A DNA stretch of 64,000 nucleotides, taken from assembly GCA_034509925.1 (NCBI GenBank), contig CM067529.1, positions 6,921,501 to 6,985,500 on the forward strand, read 5' to 3'. The translations under genes and the position numbers were made by a program. The notes below the pieces were generated by a model. The model was given only the letters and a program-made list of their open reading frames with translations, was not told the origin of the DNA and ran no database searches. This document shows, piece by piece, positions 25,101 through 37,089 of this stretch (positions within the stretch are counted from its first letter, which is position 1; every line of letters starts with the position of its first letter). Source of the DNA: Hirudinaria manillensis. Its lineage: Eukaryota > Annelida > Clitellata > Hirudinida > Hirudinidae.

Positions 25101-27877
25101 CCCCGCCTCTCCGGGCTTGTCTCCGCCTCCGAGAGAACTTCCGAGGGACAACGTGCTGTCGTTGCTTCCCGGTCCTCCTCCTCCTCCTTCGGAAGGATCG
25201 GGCACCCCGAGGTCGGCAGGGGAACTGATCTCGGTCGATCGAAAGTCGTCCGCTCGAGAAGGTACGTCGGACGGGGAGTCGACGGCTCGGCGTTCGTTCC
25301 TCCCGGGCCTGAAGCGAGAGTCGAGTCGTTAATTAATTAATTAATTAATTTAATTATAAATTTTCATACGATGACGACAACAACCTGCTCAAATAGTTGC
25401 AGTAAGTAAAGAACCACTTGACGATCATTTCCTGGCAAACCACCATCGTGTTTGACAGGGTGGTCTTTCCTGGCAAGGTGAGGTTCCTTTGCTCGGGCAG
25501 ATCTTTGAATTGTTTTTTATCAGAAGTTTCAAATGAATTGTTCGAACAATTACTTAATTTACTGTGAAATTATTTTAAAATCATCCCATCCTAATAAAAC
25601 TTTAATGACAGCACTGTTGTGGGGCCTACATATTTATGCATTTGTGCTTCAAGAGTCAATGACTGGTCTGCAATTTTTAAATCGCTCCTAAAGTTTGGAA
25701 TATTTGCCATTTTGAATACTGCAGATGCATACTGTTCCATGTTAAGCTCAGCTGGTTAAAACAGTTGAAAATTTGAAATACAAAAGGAAAATAATTTGCA
25801 TGTTTGAAAAACCCACTCAGATTTGGTTGATATATGCTGAATTCAAAGTCAAAGTCTGGAAAGAACTGAAGCAGATAAAACTTCTTGAACTTGTTGAAGA
25901 GAAACATAAAAGCAAAGTATCGAGACTCCTTATTGGTCCATTCAATCTTGTTGACCTGAAGTAAAACGCTCGGATAAGATATTAAGTAAAAATATTTTTA
26001 TTAAGTAAAAATATTTTTATTAAGTAAAAATATTTTTATTAAGTAAGAATATTTTTATTAAGTAAAAATATTTTTATTAAGTAAAAATATTTTTATTAAG
26101 TAAAAATATTTTTATTAAGTAAGAATATTTTTATTTTCCTAAAATTTTATTATGGCAAAATGATTGACGAAAAGAATAGAAAAGAACTAACCTCAGACAC
26201 CATGCAGTACAGAAGGGACTCGAGAAAGTATCTCGTCAAGTTGCTCGGAGTTTTGTCTCCCGATTGAGGTGGAATTAAAGATGATATTTCAGGCACGGAA
26301 GCTTTAGCTGTTCAAAAACATTTCCAGAATTTTGAAATCCACAAATTTAGTCAGAAATTAAATTAAATGAATTAATTATATAATACTGTCAGTCAATAAA
26401 GTCAAAATCTAACTATTTTGAAAAGTTTTGATCGTGAAAATATCGAGATCTATATCTTGGCTCGACGAAGACAACTTTCCGCCCCACACGAGACTGCAGA
26501 ACATGTTGTGACAGTCCTCGGGGGCGTTATCCATCAGGATTTGATACCAGACCAGGAACAGCCTCAGACCTTCCCGTCTCAACTTCAAAATGTTCAATGA
26601 TAAACGTCAACAATGCAATAGCACCTTTCTTTAACTTTCATTAGATATCAATTACTTATCTCAATATGCTCCCAAAAATTTCACAAAAATTTAGAATATT
26701 TCCTTATAAGACAACTAGTCACAAACAAGAATTGGTATGACAGGAGATGCTTAAGAATAAAGTCTGCATCACAGTTATAACAGATACATGTTTAAGGTCA
26801 GCAAATAATAATAATATTTTATTTAATTGCCAAAAATATCACAAGTTACTTTGAGAGAATTGCCAGGATGAAGCAATTTCTTCATGATTCGACCTACAAT
26901 TTACAGAAACTATGATGTTGAATGGCACACGGGTGACCAGAACTCCTTAAAATTACCTATGCTGTGAACTTGCCATCGTTTATGAATCATCTCCGGAAGA
27001 AAAATTAGTATTTTCTGAAAGTGGTAAACAAACAAACGAATGTCAATTTTTAAAAAACATAAGCAAAACATTCAGCTTAAATTTGGTAACCTCAAAGATG
27101 AAAAGCATAAAGTCTAGTTCTTCTCTGTGAGCTTTACTAGCTGCAATGATGACAATATAAACATTAATTATGCAGAAAAATACATTAAAGTTGTGTTGAC
27201 AATGTGTTACTATTGCAAATGCATAGTTTTAAAGCCACATCTGGGGCAGAACTAATGCATTAGAAAAGGCATTGAGAACGCAATCACAAACAACATGGTA
27301 AACGTAACAATAACCTCTTTGGCCAAGACTGGCCTCCACGCTAGAAAAGCCTTCATAGAATAAGAAGAAAATGTGAGAATAGAACTGTTCAAAGAAGTTC
27401 TTGGATTCACTGGCATCGTACGATTCTGCAATAGATTGTTGTTTCAAATTCATTTAAATGAAGGCCGGTACCTCTGCTATATGTTTTCTATGTTGTTGCA
27501 ACTATGCCACAAATAAATGCCAAGTTTCTCATTAACATTTCCAAACCAGCTTAGTTCTTATAAGAGTAAGTGCTTGAAATCATCAAAACTTTGTTTATGA
27601 AATTGTAAATTGTCTGTCACTTGAAAGTACCATCAGCTTATTCATAAACCTTTTTATTTTAAAAATGACAAATGCCATTGCACCAATAGATCACTCAGTA
27701 AATCAACCTGCACTCGTTTGTACCTCTTCAGATACAAGCAAGAGTTCCAACAAAATAAAACAAAAACTTGCCGATGACGACCCTCAGGTGTTTCAATCTC
27801 GTGACGGTATCCTTCTTTAAATCGAGAACTTTTGCGGCCGATTTTTTGACGTCTGCTTGAGCTTTACGGCCAAACAT
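13160..27877 (-). CDS. RALGAPA: Ral GTPase-activating protein subunit alpha
   Basis: Catalytic alpha subunit of the RalGAP heterodimer, which switches off RalA/RalB by stimulating GTP hydrolysis. About 47 exons run from ATG 27877 ([19 protein letters not shown]; human MFSKKPHGDVKKSTQKVLD) to TGA 13162-13160. Precisely placed exons include 27772-27877, 27315-27425, 27091-27140, 26957-27014, 26850-26893, 26414-26582, 26192-26307, 25817-25955 and 25630-25751. Others lie near 25.4, 25.0-25.3, 24.7, 24.5, 24.25, 24.0, 23.8, 23.5, 23.3, 22.9, 22.4, 22.0, 21.6, 21.4, 21.2, 20.6-21.1, 20.4, 20.1, 19.6, 19.4, 19.2, 18.9, 18.7, 18.1-18.5, 17.9, 17.65, 17.4, 16.8-17.1, 16.5, 15.9 and 15.75 kb and in the GAP block. 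Conserved segments include [54 protein letters not shown] and [15 protein letters not shown]. The first intron has a GC donor. The serine-rich linkers differ from vertebrates. Orthology is secure; some small exon ends are approximate. Confidence 0.95.
13657..15800 (-). CDS. RALGAPA: Rap/RalGAP catalytic domain exons of RALGAPA
   Basis: The C-terminal catalytic part of the preceding gene, listed separately because it fixes the identity. Exons lie at about 15725-15800 ([20 protein letters not shown]), 15412-15540 ([19 protein letters not shown]), 14930-15085 ([19 protein letters not shown]), 14658-14824, 14438-14565 ([15 protein letters not shown]), 14130-14243 and 13657-13735. The 14658-14824 exon carries [16 protein letters not shown] and [16 protein letters not shown]. 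The Asn of LGND is the catalytic 'asparagine thumb' of this GAP family (known from tuberin and RalGAP), and it is intact, so the domain should be active. A final exon (13160-13238) gives a short lysine-rich tail ending [11 protein letters not shown]. Confidence 0.95.
25981..26132. repeat. 19-bp minisatellite, 8 copies, in a RALGAPA intron
   Basis: Eight head-to-tail copies of attaagtaaaaatattttt begin at 25981, 26000, 26019, 26038, 26057, 26076, 26095 and 26114. Copies 4 and 8 carry the same A-to-G change (gtaagaat), so the array is a four-unit block duplicated once. Each unit contains the perfect palindrome TAAAAATATTTTTA. It lies between exons at 25955 and 26192. Confidence 0.95.
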
Positions 27878-28363
27878 GTTGGCCCCCTGCCCGTCAAAAA
27901 AACCGTACAAAATCCTCCAAATGTTTAGCAGATTAATAATGATAATTTCAAAAAGACGTCGTTGCAAATATCGGGTTAGTCTAGGGAACAGTAAAAACAC
28001 AGCTAAAAGAAAGCAAAACCACCGCCAGCGAACATTTAATTATCTGAGAATAAAAAAAAATAAGCTTCAGACAATCAAGTCAATAAGAGCTGAGCATATT
28101 TTCATAAATGAACGAATTACAAAAAAATAGCACCTCAAACAGACAATTAAGTTTTAATCTTATTTATTGCCAGAAACATTATGACGTTTTAACCGACATC
28201 GTATTAGATAAAATTTCGATTAAATTCCAATCGCATATTTATTTAAATTATTTCATAATAAAGGTTGTCCATTACATCTTGTGGGTTGCATTATAAAACC
28301 TATTTATAGATGAATATATTCCTTTATTGCAATATTTCCAATGTTTAAAAAATTATATTTTAG

Positions 28364-28433
28364 GCTTGAAATGTTTTATGGACCCTTTTATCTTCCGAGT
28401 GTAATTGATGCTATTAACGCAATGATTAATGAG
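28364..28433 (+). other. Orphan exon-like segment
   Basis: A 70-base segment bounded by a good acceptor (tattttag) and a perfect donor (GAG|gtaagc). It encodes LEMFYGPFYLPSVIDAINAM in an open frame of phase 1 to 0. I see no partner exons on either side. It could be an exon of an unrecognised gene, a relic, or chance. Confidence 0.25.
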
Positions 28434-29386
28434 GTAAGCGATTATTTTATTATTTCGAACAATTAAATCGCACTATAGAGGCGGAGCCTACGATTTAAAA
28501 CAAGTAAATGGTATTTACTGAATGGCGCCTCTTAAATAAAAAGAAAATGGATCGAACGTTGAAAAGTATTAATTCGTTGATATCATCCAAAAAAGAGCAC
28601 TCATGAAAATATAATAGTCTATTATCAAACCAGAGACCAACGAATTAAAAATGTTCATAATTGACAATTATATGAATAATTCGGACTTAGATGAGAACGA
28701 ATAATGATCTTTAAATAGTCTGGTTCACGTTAAATTAGATTAGATGTCACGTTGGGCCTTGACATCGTCATTTCATTGCAACCTGTGGGTGAACTGTTGA
28801 GGTGTTTCGTTCCAATTAAATGCGCCTTATTTTGTTAACAATTGAAAAAATCTTTTAGCGTGAAATCTTATTAGAAAATCAACTGGTAGTTTTATCACGT
28901 GTGGGGATCAATTAAACATTCCCCAAGCAGTATTTTTTCAGTCACGGAAGATACATTATTTACAATCATTATTGTGCTAAATTTCACAATCATTTGCATC
29001 ATTGCTTTGATAACAATCTCTTAAAGACTGTCGCGGAATAAAATGTTTGTGACATGTGGATTGCCATGGTAACGGCTATAACAAATCAATAAGTTTGATA
29101 TCTTTGGACACTAGCATTGAAGACAGGAAATCTCACCTGACGATCTCAATTGTCTAATGTGCACACCTGTGCACTTGTCGGAGAAGATTACGCATTTTGA
29201 AGAATTTGCGTCTGATGTCAAATGCATTGCAAAAAAACACATGTCATCATTTTAGAATAGTTTTAATTATTAGTGTGAATGTTAGTGGACGTGTTAATGT
29301 CAGTGGAAAGGTTATTTAATCAAATTGTAACAAATGCGACCAAAGAAAGGAATCTACAGTGCTGTCGCATCTTTAGCCGAACACCA

Positions 29387-29409
29387 TCGTCGTCGTCGTC
29401 GTCGTCGTC
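29387..29409. repeat. (TCG)n microsatellite
   Basis: About 7.7 uninterrupted copies of the CpG-containing triplet TCG. It sits inside a 34-codon plus-strand open frame beginning at ATG 29334 and would encode seven consecutive arginines there. Confidence 0.9.
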
Positions 29410-30677
29410 AACAGCAGCGCGCCATTGAAACACCATGACATGCTGAGCAATTGGATTACGACTCACATTAAAAATGCTCTCAGCGACGAGTTATTAATAG
29501 AAACAAGGTTGAATAAATTAGAGATACAATTGGATGTATTAACTGATAAAAGACAATATTAATGCTAATCCGATATTTATTTACGTGCCAACTGATATGG
29601 TTTAATTACTAATATTCATGATATTCGTTTGTTCACCCAGAAGTGCCATCCAAGCAAATTTGAAATCGTTTCTAAGTGGATTTCCGTAATGATTCCGTAA
29701 TGAATGACGGAGACAAACTCAGGTCTTAACGTCTCTCGACCGTCATTTCTTCCATCACATTTTATGTTAAGTAAACAGGAAGAAACAAAAAAAAATAGCC
29801 AATGTTTTCTGATTCTCTCCATTTTTATGAGTTTGGATTGACGATGATGATGATGATGACGACGATAATGATGGCTCGATTAAGTGCTCCGTGAATATTT
29901 ACACAACATGCTTGAACTTCGAGTAGACTTTCACCGAAACTCCACCTTTGCATGGAAAGGACATTTGCTCAACGGCAAGTGGAAACGTAATGTAAATGAA
30001 TGAGTCAGGTCACCTTGAGATGACCTTGGGACGTGGTTCGTATGTTTATAAGCAGCAGCGGCACCTGGATATACTTCCATTTTACCTCCGCTGTCGCCAA
30101 CATCAAGCGCTTTATTCGAAATTTTGATTTTTTTTTTCATTCTTTTCTCATTCAGTCCGTTCACATTGGAGATCTGGTGAACACGATTTAAGGCAGACAC
30201 ATGTTCACTGAAAATCGATGTATTCGTAACGACTTGTGCAAATTTTGTAAATTTTGTAAATCTTGAAGAAATATTGAACAAATCAGATTCTTAAAATGAG
30301 CTCAGTTTATGTTGCTCGGACACGCTATTGATTGTTAGAAGCAGGTGCATTTGAGCTGAGGAGAGATTAATTTGATTTATTTATAGCCCAATAACCACCA
30401 GAATAGGTTAAACCACATCCTTTTATCCTGTTGAACCATATCGGTGTTTGGATCAATCGAGTGTCGTAAGAATGATTGCTTATCATTTTATAACTTAAAA
30501 TTCCAGGTGACGATATTAACATCATTTCACCTAAGATTTAAATCACTTTTTTTTACATAATTGACCTTCGCTATACCCTCACCAATAGCCTCATAGCTGT
30601 CATCTTCTTCATCAACTTTATCATCATCAACAGCTTCACCATCATCGTCATCGTAATCATCATCATGAGAAACCCAC

Positions 30678-33600
30678 CTGAGACCAATCACGTTGAAAAT
30701 TTCTCTGAAAGTCAAAAAAGTCCTGCGATGCACTTTCGAGCGAAGGACTCGTAGAACTTCTTCTTCCCAGTTGGAAGAAAAGCGAAGGCAGACTTGGACG
30801 CTGCTTGGGCTTCAGATCTGCTTCGAGGAGTTTTGACTTTTTGCCAAAATTGAGTCTCAAATCGACGCTTCCACTCGCCGACTGCTTGCGATTCGATGCC
30901 AGAGATTGGAGAGGTTTGTTGATTTTGCTTCTCAAATTTTCAGGAATTTCGGATCGAAGTTCTTCGTGGTGGTACGAAATGTTGGGAGTTGAAAACTTCC
31001 TCCTCTTCAGCGCGGACGTGAAATCGAGACTGGAAGATTTGGAAACGAATCCTGAGTTCAAACTTTGAGACAACAAAAGATGTTCAGGCTTTGAATCACC
31101 GAAGGAGTCATCGCTGAAGTTCCTCGCAGAACATGCCCTGGGTAGCTTTGACGAGAAATGAACCAGATCTCCGACCACGTCATCGTCTTCATCGCATTCA
31201 TCATCATCATCAGCATCGCCGAAGGTAATAAAAGGATCAAATCTCTCATTCGATTCCCGAGTGTGCCAAACAGTGGAAGTGTTGATTGGTCTTTTGTCTT
31301 CCTGTTGTTGTTGTTGTTGTTGCTGCTGCTGTCGCTGGTTTTGAGGAGCGTCTGATTGAACTGATTGAAGTTCGGAGGTGAAGTTCAAATTCTCGATGTG
31401 ATACTCAAGAAGGGGTTGAACAAAATTTAAATTCGAACAATTGCTCTGCTTTCTCGGATTGTTCGAAGCGTTCTTATTCTTGATCTTTTTCTTCGGGGGA
31501 GGATCCTTCAAGATCGCAGAGGGCAGGGATTGAGTGCTGAAGGACTGCGGTTGAGTCGTGAGAGAAGTGCAAGAGGTCTTTCTTGAGAAATGATTATTGC
31601 CCATTCATCACTTAGTCCAGTTGATGCCATGCGGTGAAGTCATTCCATGTGAATGAACAATCGAAGATCAACTTCTATTCAGAACTAAACATCGGATGTT
31701 ACGATGCGCTAACATCAAACCATTCAGAACCGTTTTAGCTGGACTTTGTTTTCTCAAAAGAAGCAATTTGTTCGACTTATTTCTAATTAGATTCACATTA
31801 TTTATAACATCCTGTTTTGCTATCAAACATTGAACAACTCTTGAGTCGAGTACGTTTGTGAAATTGAAATCGTCTAAAATTAACTTATACTTTATTCTTT
31901 ATTTTCTTGACTTAAAACTCTACTTTTCCTAACTTTCAAAACATCATCCAACGATTCTTTCAACTCCAACAATGCAATGTCCCGACGTCATCAATGCAGC
32001 TCTCCTGTTCTTCCGTTCATGCCTTACCTTCCTAAGCGCTATATAAATGGTCGCAAAGCCAATCGTCGACGTCCTCCTTTCAGTTGGACTTCAGTTGGCA
32101 GGAACAATTTGCAACGAAGTTTCATTCGAGAAAAAAGAAACAAATAAACAGACAATTTGAAAACATTCAGAAGCTCTGGAAATTTTGTCACCGACCTATT
32201 TTAAAAGACCTTTGAAACAGCATTTGTTTTATATTTGTTTAAAAATATTTCGCGAGGTATTTTCTCAAATATTTAAAAAAATCCAAAGATGCTTTTTTTT
32301 ACAAAAGTATTTCTGTATGAGTTACTGAATCTGAAGACGTGTGATAAATTGCTTGACTGAACAGAATAATTCTTAAATAATAAATGAACATTTCGTGTTT
32401 AATGGAGGTTCCAGTTGAATTAATTCTTAGATAACAAATATTCCAAAACTTTAATGGAACATTCAACGGTCATTATCCATCTCCTCCACTATTATAATCG
32501 CACTAGTTTTATAATTACATCAGTTAATGCTAATCAATGTATTTATTCACGCATCCTATTTATTTTTTAAGTATTTTGTTTATTTTAAGATATTATTGAC
32601 ACCCCTGGCCAACCAAACATCGAGCTGTGTTGAATGTAAATATTGAATGATTTGCTTTCATGCTTTAATAATTAATTGTACGATCGTGTGCCCCGTTATG
32701 GACAGAAAAATGAGATGACGACGATGACGATGATGTAGGTGATGATGACATTTTGTGATGAGATAAATAAAGTAAATAAATTCAAATCAAGCACAAGCTA
32801 AGAACCAATTCATTTCGTTGCTGTGGACTTTTTTTTTTATCATCAGTCGAGGCATTTTGTAATAAATAATCGGTCAATGTTGAGTAAGTTGTTGCTATTA
32901 AATATAATTTGAAGATCGTCATTATAATTTTGCTGTGTTCTTAAATTATTCGGTCTATTAAATGTTGACATGTCCTGACGAGGAAAATTTAGGATTTTCT
33001 AATTTATTTTTAAATGTTTGCTCCACCTATGGAGTGTTAAATAATTAAAAACATACCGTTTGCATCTCGGGAGGGACGATGGTTGTTCTTCTGCGTAGCT
33101 TTGTGATTGGTCGAAAAACAGACGTCTGTTTATCCCCGCCATCTTTGTTCGCGAAATTGTGAGCCGACATCCTGTGCCTCGTTTTGAAATTGCATTCGAT
33201 CTGAGAGTTGTTGTTGATTTCTTTTTGGAGTCCATCTTTAGCGCTCGAATCGTCCGAGAAACGCACAACACTCTTCCTTCCAAGGGTGGGATTCGAACTC
33301 AGATCCTCTCGATTCGAAGAAAGGTTGAGACTCAAGAACTCCTCCGGTTGTTGACTTGTTGGAAATTCGCTCGGTGGATCGGAATTGTTTGCGAAAGAAT
33401 TTGATGTCGAAAGTTGAACGTCCTTCTCTGAAATTATCTTTTCTTCGGCAACGATTTTGATGAACGGAAGTGACGGACAGGGAACATCAGAACGGATTGT
33501 TGTTTGAATGTCCTCAGCAATGATCTGTGAAGGGAAGCCATCACAACCCCTATTTAATTCGACCTTCTTTTGTTCTTCGATTTTCAAATCATTGTTTTGT

Positions 33601-35576
33601 ACTTTGGCGTTAGTTATTCGATGGCCAACTGTTTCGGTGCTAAGATTAGGCGGAGCTGACTCAGTGCTCGTTTCGACTGGATTCGGTTGAGAAACATCCG
33701 AAGGTGTTGAATATTTGTCGAGTTTAATCACAGACGAAGGATGTTTTTGTTGAACTTGTGGATCGTGCATTTCTTCGAAATCTTTCGAGTGCTCACGAAC
33801 CTCTCTTGTCGGTGGTCGTGTATTGCGTGGAGGCAGAGGGGGTGGAAGCGCTGGAAGGACTGGAAACTCGGGAGGTGGAGGGGGCGGATGACTCGGCATT
33901 TTGGGGGAATTTGATCCTTGACTTTCCGAGTGTCCAAAGTCGTCGACAGGAGAAATTGAAGGTTGACACCAGTCAAGGAGTCGAGTGGCAGTCGTCGACC
34001 GATTAGAAACTTCAGATGTTTCGAGGTTTTCGGAATTTTTGTCGAAGGGAACGAAATCGTTGCTGAGGATGTCGGGAGTGGATTTGGCACGAAAATTATT
34101 TCTTAAAGTATTTACATCTCCAGTGTCGTATGAAGATCCCGCATAAGAAGCTTCAACTTAAAAAATAAAATTATTACTTCAAAATGTTACTTAAAACATC
34201 ACTTAAAATATCTATATTTATCATTCAATTAAAATTGCATATTGGGCGGAGTATATTGACTAAGATAGCTTACAGTTAGTCCATTGAGAATTCATAATGC
34301 ACTCACATGCCAACATTTCTGTTGAAATTGTTTCCTTTATCGTTCTTCTACCCTTTCCAACTGCAAGTAAATAGACACAACTGTTTGGCTCGACTAACAA
34401 TGAATTAGTTTTTAAATTACTATTCAACCAACCTCCTGAATATTTGTGGAATTCTTCATCCTCTGAGAATTTCTTCTTACCGGGAAGAGACAGCTTTCCG
34501 TTTTTAAAAATGTGTCTTTTCTTTGCGACAGTTTCCAGCAAGTTGGTATCGGAGTTGGTCCTGAGTCTATTAAAAAAGAAGTCGACTTTCCTGCTTTGCG
34601 TCGAAACGACCTCTTGCTTAGTTGTTCCTTCACAGGATGGAATCTCGGCAGCTCCGCCAATGACTGAGATTTGACCAGTTTTCCTAAACCTGCTCTGACC
34701 CTCCATATTTTTGTTCATTTGGCGAGGACTCGACGGTTGATTGAAAATCTTGGGAATCATGAATCTCTTTTTGTAGTGGTTGTCAACACCTTGAAATGAT
34801 GAATCGGCAGATGACCCTTTCGTTAATTTGGATTTTTGAGAAACTTTCTTGGGCGGCGTTCCAAAAGATTCTGTCACATTGAGATCTTTAAACCTCCTTT
34901 CGCCGATTTCCGAAGGAAATGGATGCTTGAGATCGAATGTTGCTGAACGCCTTTTCACCTCAAAGGATTTAGCTTCCTGTAATTTCACTGACGTCGGAAT
35001 TGTGTCTGCTTTTCTCGATCTAAAACGATTTGTAACTCTGTTCCAAAGTCCCGCCTTTGTTTGCACCACGTTTGGGTCTGGAAATGCTAGGCTTACGTCT
35101 GCTTTACTGACTGTTTCGATTTCTATTGGGCCGAGATCGAAACTATCCTGCTTGGTCAAGTGGAGCTTCTTCAGGCCTGCCTGCTTCACAATAGATTCGT
35201 TGGAACTGTCAAATTTATCAGGAGACGATTCGAACATAGGCTCGCAGGAGATTTGTTTGTTGAACATTTTTGAGGATTCCTCGATGATATCAGGAGTTAC
35301 TTGATGGTGTTGTTGTTGCTGCTGCTGTTGAGTGCCGCTTTTGTGCTTAGATGGTTTCTCACCTTTCTTGAAAATGTCTCCAAAGAGTTTCGATTTTGAG
35401 GGCGTTTGTTGTCTCGTGTTGATGGGACTTTTAGAATCAACGTTTTCAGTCTTTTCCTTGACACTTTTTGACTTTTTGCTGGCCGATGGACTGATGCTTT
35501 TATTTCCCTTAAAGAGTTGCAGTGAAAATGTTCTGCCGCTGGTGACATCGTCGTTATTAGCCGCTGGTCTCGACAT
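30678..35576 (-). CDS. Unrecognised large polyQ/proline-rich protein
   Basis: I do not recognise the family. Three minus-strand exons join in phase: 34433-35576, 34307-34360 and 33057-34156. A fourth block, about 30678-31544, fits in phase through an acceptor at CCGCAG|TCC and ends at a CAG|GTGGGT donor, so more exons probably follow. The product would be over 1,000 residues of low-complexity, mostly disordered sequence rich in Ser, Lys and Arg. It has two polyglutamine runs (about 35310-35331 and 31300-31335), a polyproline stretch (SHPPPPPPEFPVLPALPPPL) suited to SH3 or WW binding, and short basic motifs such as KLRRRTTIVPPEMQ and RRSATFDLKHPF. This looks like a cytoskeletal or signalling scaffold, but that is only an impression. 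The fourth block could instead be a separate gene starting at ATG 31604 (MGNNHFSRK, a possible N-myristoylation signal right after an in-frame stop). ATG 35576 is also preceded by an in-frame stop. Confidence 0.6.
31620..33056. other. Probable intron or spacer of the polyQ gene
   Basis: No coding sequence was recognised. It includes a plus-strand TATA-like element (TATATAAA at 32040) with a gacgtcat CRE-like element about 55 bases upstream and two TCAGTT initiator-like elements (32080 and 32091), a GATGAC-rich microsatellite near 32712-32750, and AT-rich sequence. Confidence 0.35.
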
Positions 35577-35725
35577 GAAGGAGGCTTATTCGTCTTTTTG
35601 TGATGAATTAAAATCAAATTCATAAAACTAGGCACACGAAATTTAGATTGTTTATAAAGTGAATGAGAATCGCTGGGAAAAGCAAGCGATGAATCTATGG
35701 AGTTGTTAAGAAATCGTTGGTGCAT

Positions 35726-36880
35726 GACTTCTCATGAGACGCTTATGAAATTTGAGTGTAGTGGTCATTATTTATTTACATATTCCAAATGAACGTTAAA
35801 CGGTCAACTTAATTTCTGAATGTAAAAGCTCTCTAATTTTAAACATTTATAGGAAATCAGCTGCAATTAGTTCTAAGGAATATTTTATCACCGCTGAACT
35901 TGCCATCTGGCAAGTCAAGCTGTGAAACAATAAAATCACTTGAGACGAGATGTGGTTGTATGAAGTACCACATTCGATGTGTTATTAAAGCTCTAAACCA
36001 GTATTTTCACTTAAATGTCACCCTGATCATAGATCTAAAGTAGGGCTTTAGTTCTCGTGCTCAAATGTCTAGAAGACATTAATTAAATTAATCGAAAACC
36101 AAAGTCGCCCGGGGGTTTATATCGAATATTTTTTACTTCAAACGTAAAATATGAATCGGTTACCTTTGCTTCATTTAACGAGCAATCCACTAAAATACTT
36201 TCATTTGGTTAAAGATGAAACTTCACAAAGGCTAATCTACTAAAAAGTCCATTTAATCATCTGAAAATGTGTAGGAATGTCAACATGAATTTCAAACAGC
36301 AATAATCGCACATCGACAAACTGCACGCCTAAATCCAAACTTGCCAAAGGTGTGCATTCATTCATACAGGTCTTTAAAGCTCACCTAAGTCCATTTGAAC
36401 CAATGAAATACAAAAGTTAAGTTTCATACTCCTGCGCGTTATGTGCGCGTGAATGTGTATTGGTTGCTGATCGTGTCCGTGTGTGTGTGTGTTGCTTTTT
36501 TGTTGCTTTGTGTTGTTTATTTTCCTATTCTATGTTACACTAATGAAATTGTATCTACATCGTAACATTTTATTTAAAGGTCAATAGAAAATATTCTAAA
36601 GTTTATTTCTACATTAGAATTTTTTATTACATTTTTAGTTAAATATATGTAACCATTTAGCCGAGTTTATTAAATAGGTATTAAACTGGCAATTAATTGA
36701 AATTAAAATCCGTCCATCCAAATTATTCTTTAATTTTTAATATGTTCAAATTTAAACTTCTGTTTATTGAAGGACGCTATCCCTGCATACATACATTAAA
36801 TACAAATATATAAATATTTCGAATGTCAATGTTTGCTCTAGCAAACTTTTCAATAGCCAAATGACTTAGGTCGTCTTTAC
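35726..36880. other. Intergenic, no recognised gene
   Basis: AT-rich sequence upstream of the polyQ gene start, presumably including its promoter. A short GTGT run lies near 36477-36492. I see no coding or RNA gene signal. Confidence 0.4.
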
Positions 36881-37089
36881 AGATACTAGTAAAACTAGTA
36901 AAGGTTCATGTACAAGACGGATGCCTTGGATACTCTGGAGGGGCACAAACTTGAAAACGTTAATATGCTTAAAGCAAGCAGAAGGGTTTGTAAATCTGTC
37001 AATGGATCTGGTACCTGGCAGACCTCTTCTCTCTAGACGTTGTCGCAAGGGGTCTTTTCGAACTCATTACAAAAACGGATTGGATTATT

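Larger units (their letters stand above)
27878..30660. other. Intergenic region upstream of RALGAPA
   Basis: This should hold the RALGAPA promoter near 27.9-28.3 kb. I recognise no complete gene. It contains an isolated exon-like stretch (28364-28433), a (TCG)n microsatellite (about 29387-29409), a GAT/GAC-rich microsatellite near 29843-29873 and AT-rich sequence. The minus-strand frame at 29931-30281 shows no family resemblance. Confidence 0.4.

Noticed and set aside
24984-25340. Plus-strand 118- and 101-codon frames rich in Ser, Pro and Arg
   Set aside because: Complement of the CpG-rich RALGAPA exon encoding [18 protein letters not shown] and [10 protein letters not shown].
31058-31249. 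Minus-strand 63-codon frame MRDLILLLPSAM and the plus frame 31158-31355
   Set aside because: Out-of-frame shadows of the polyQ/Asp-rich coding block 30678-31544.
32999-33283. Minus-strand frame MEGRVLCVSRTIRAL as a separate gene
   Set aside because: Overlaps the in-phase exon 33057-34156 in another frame and has no family resemblance.
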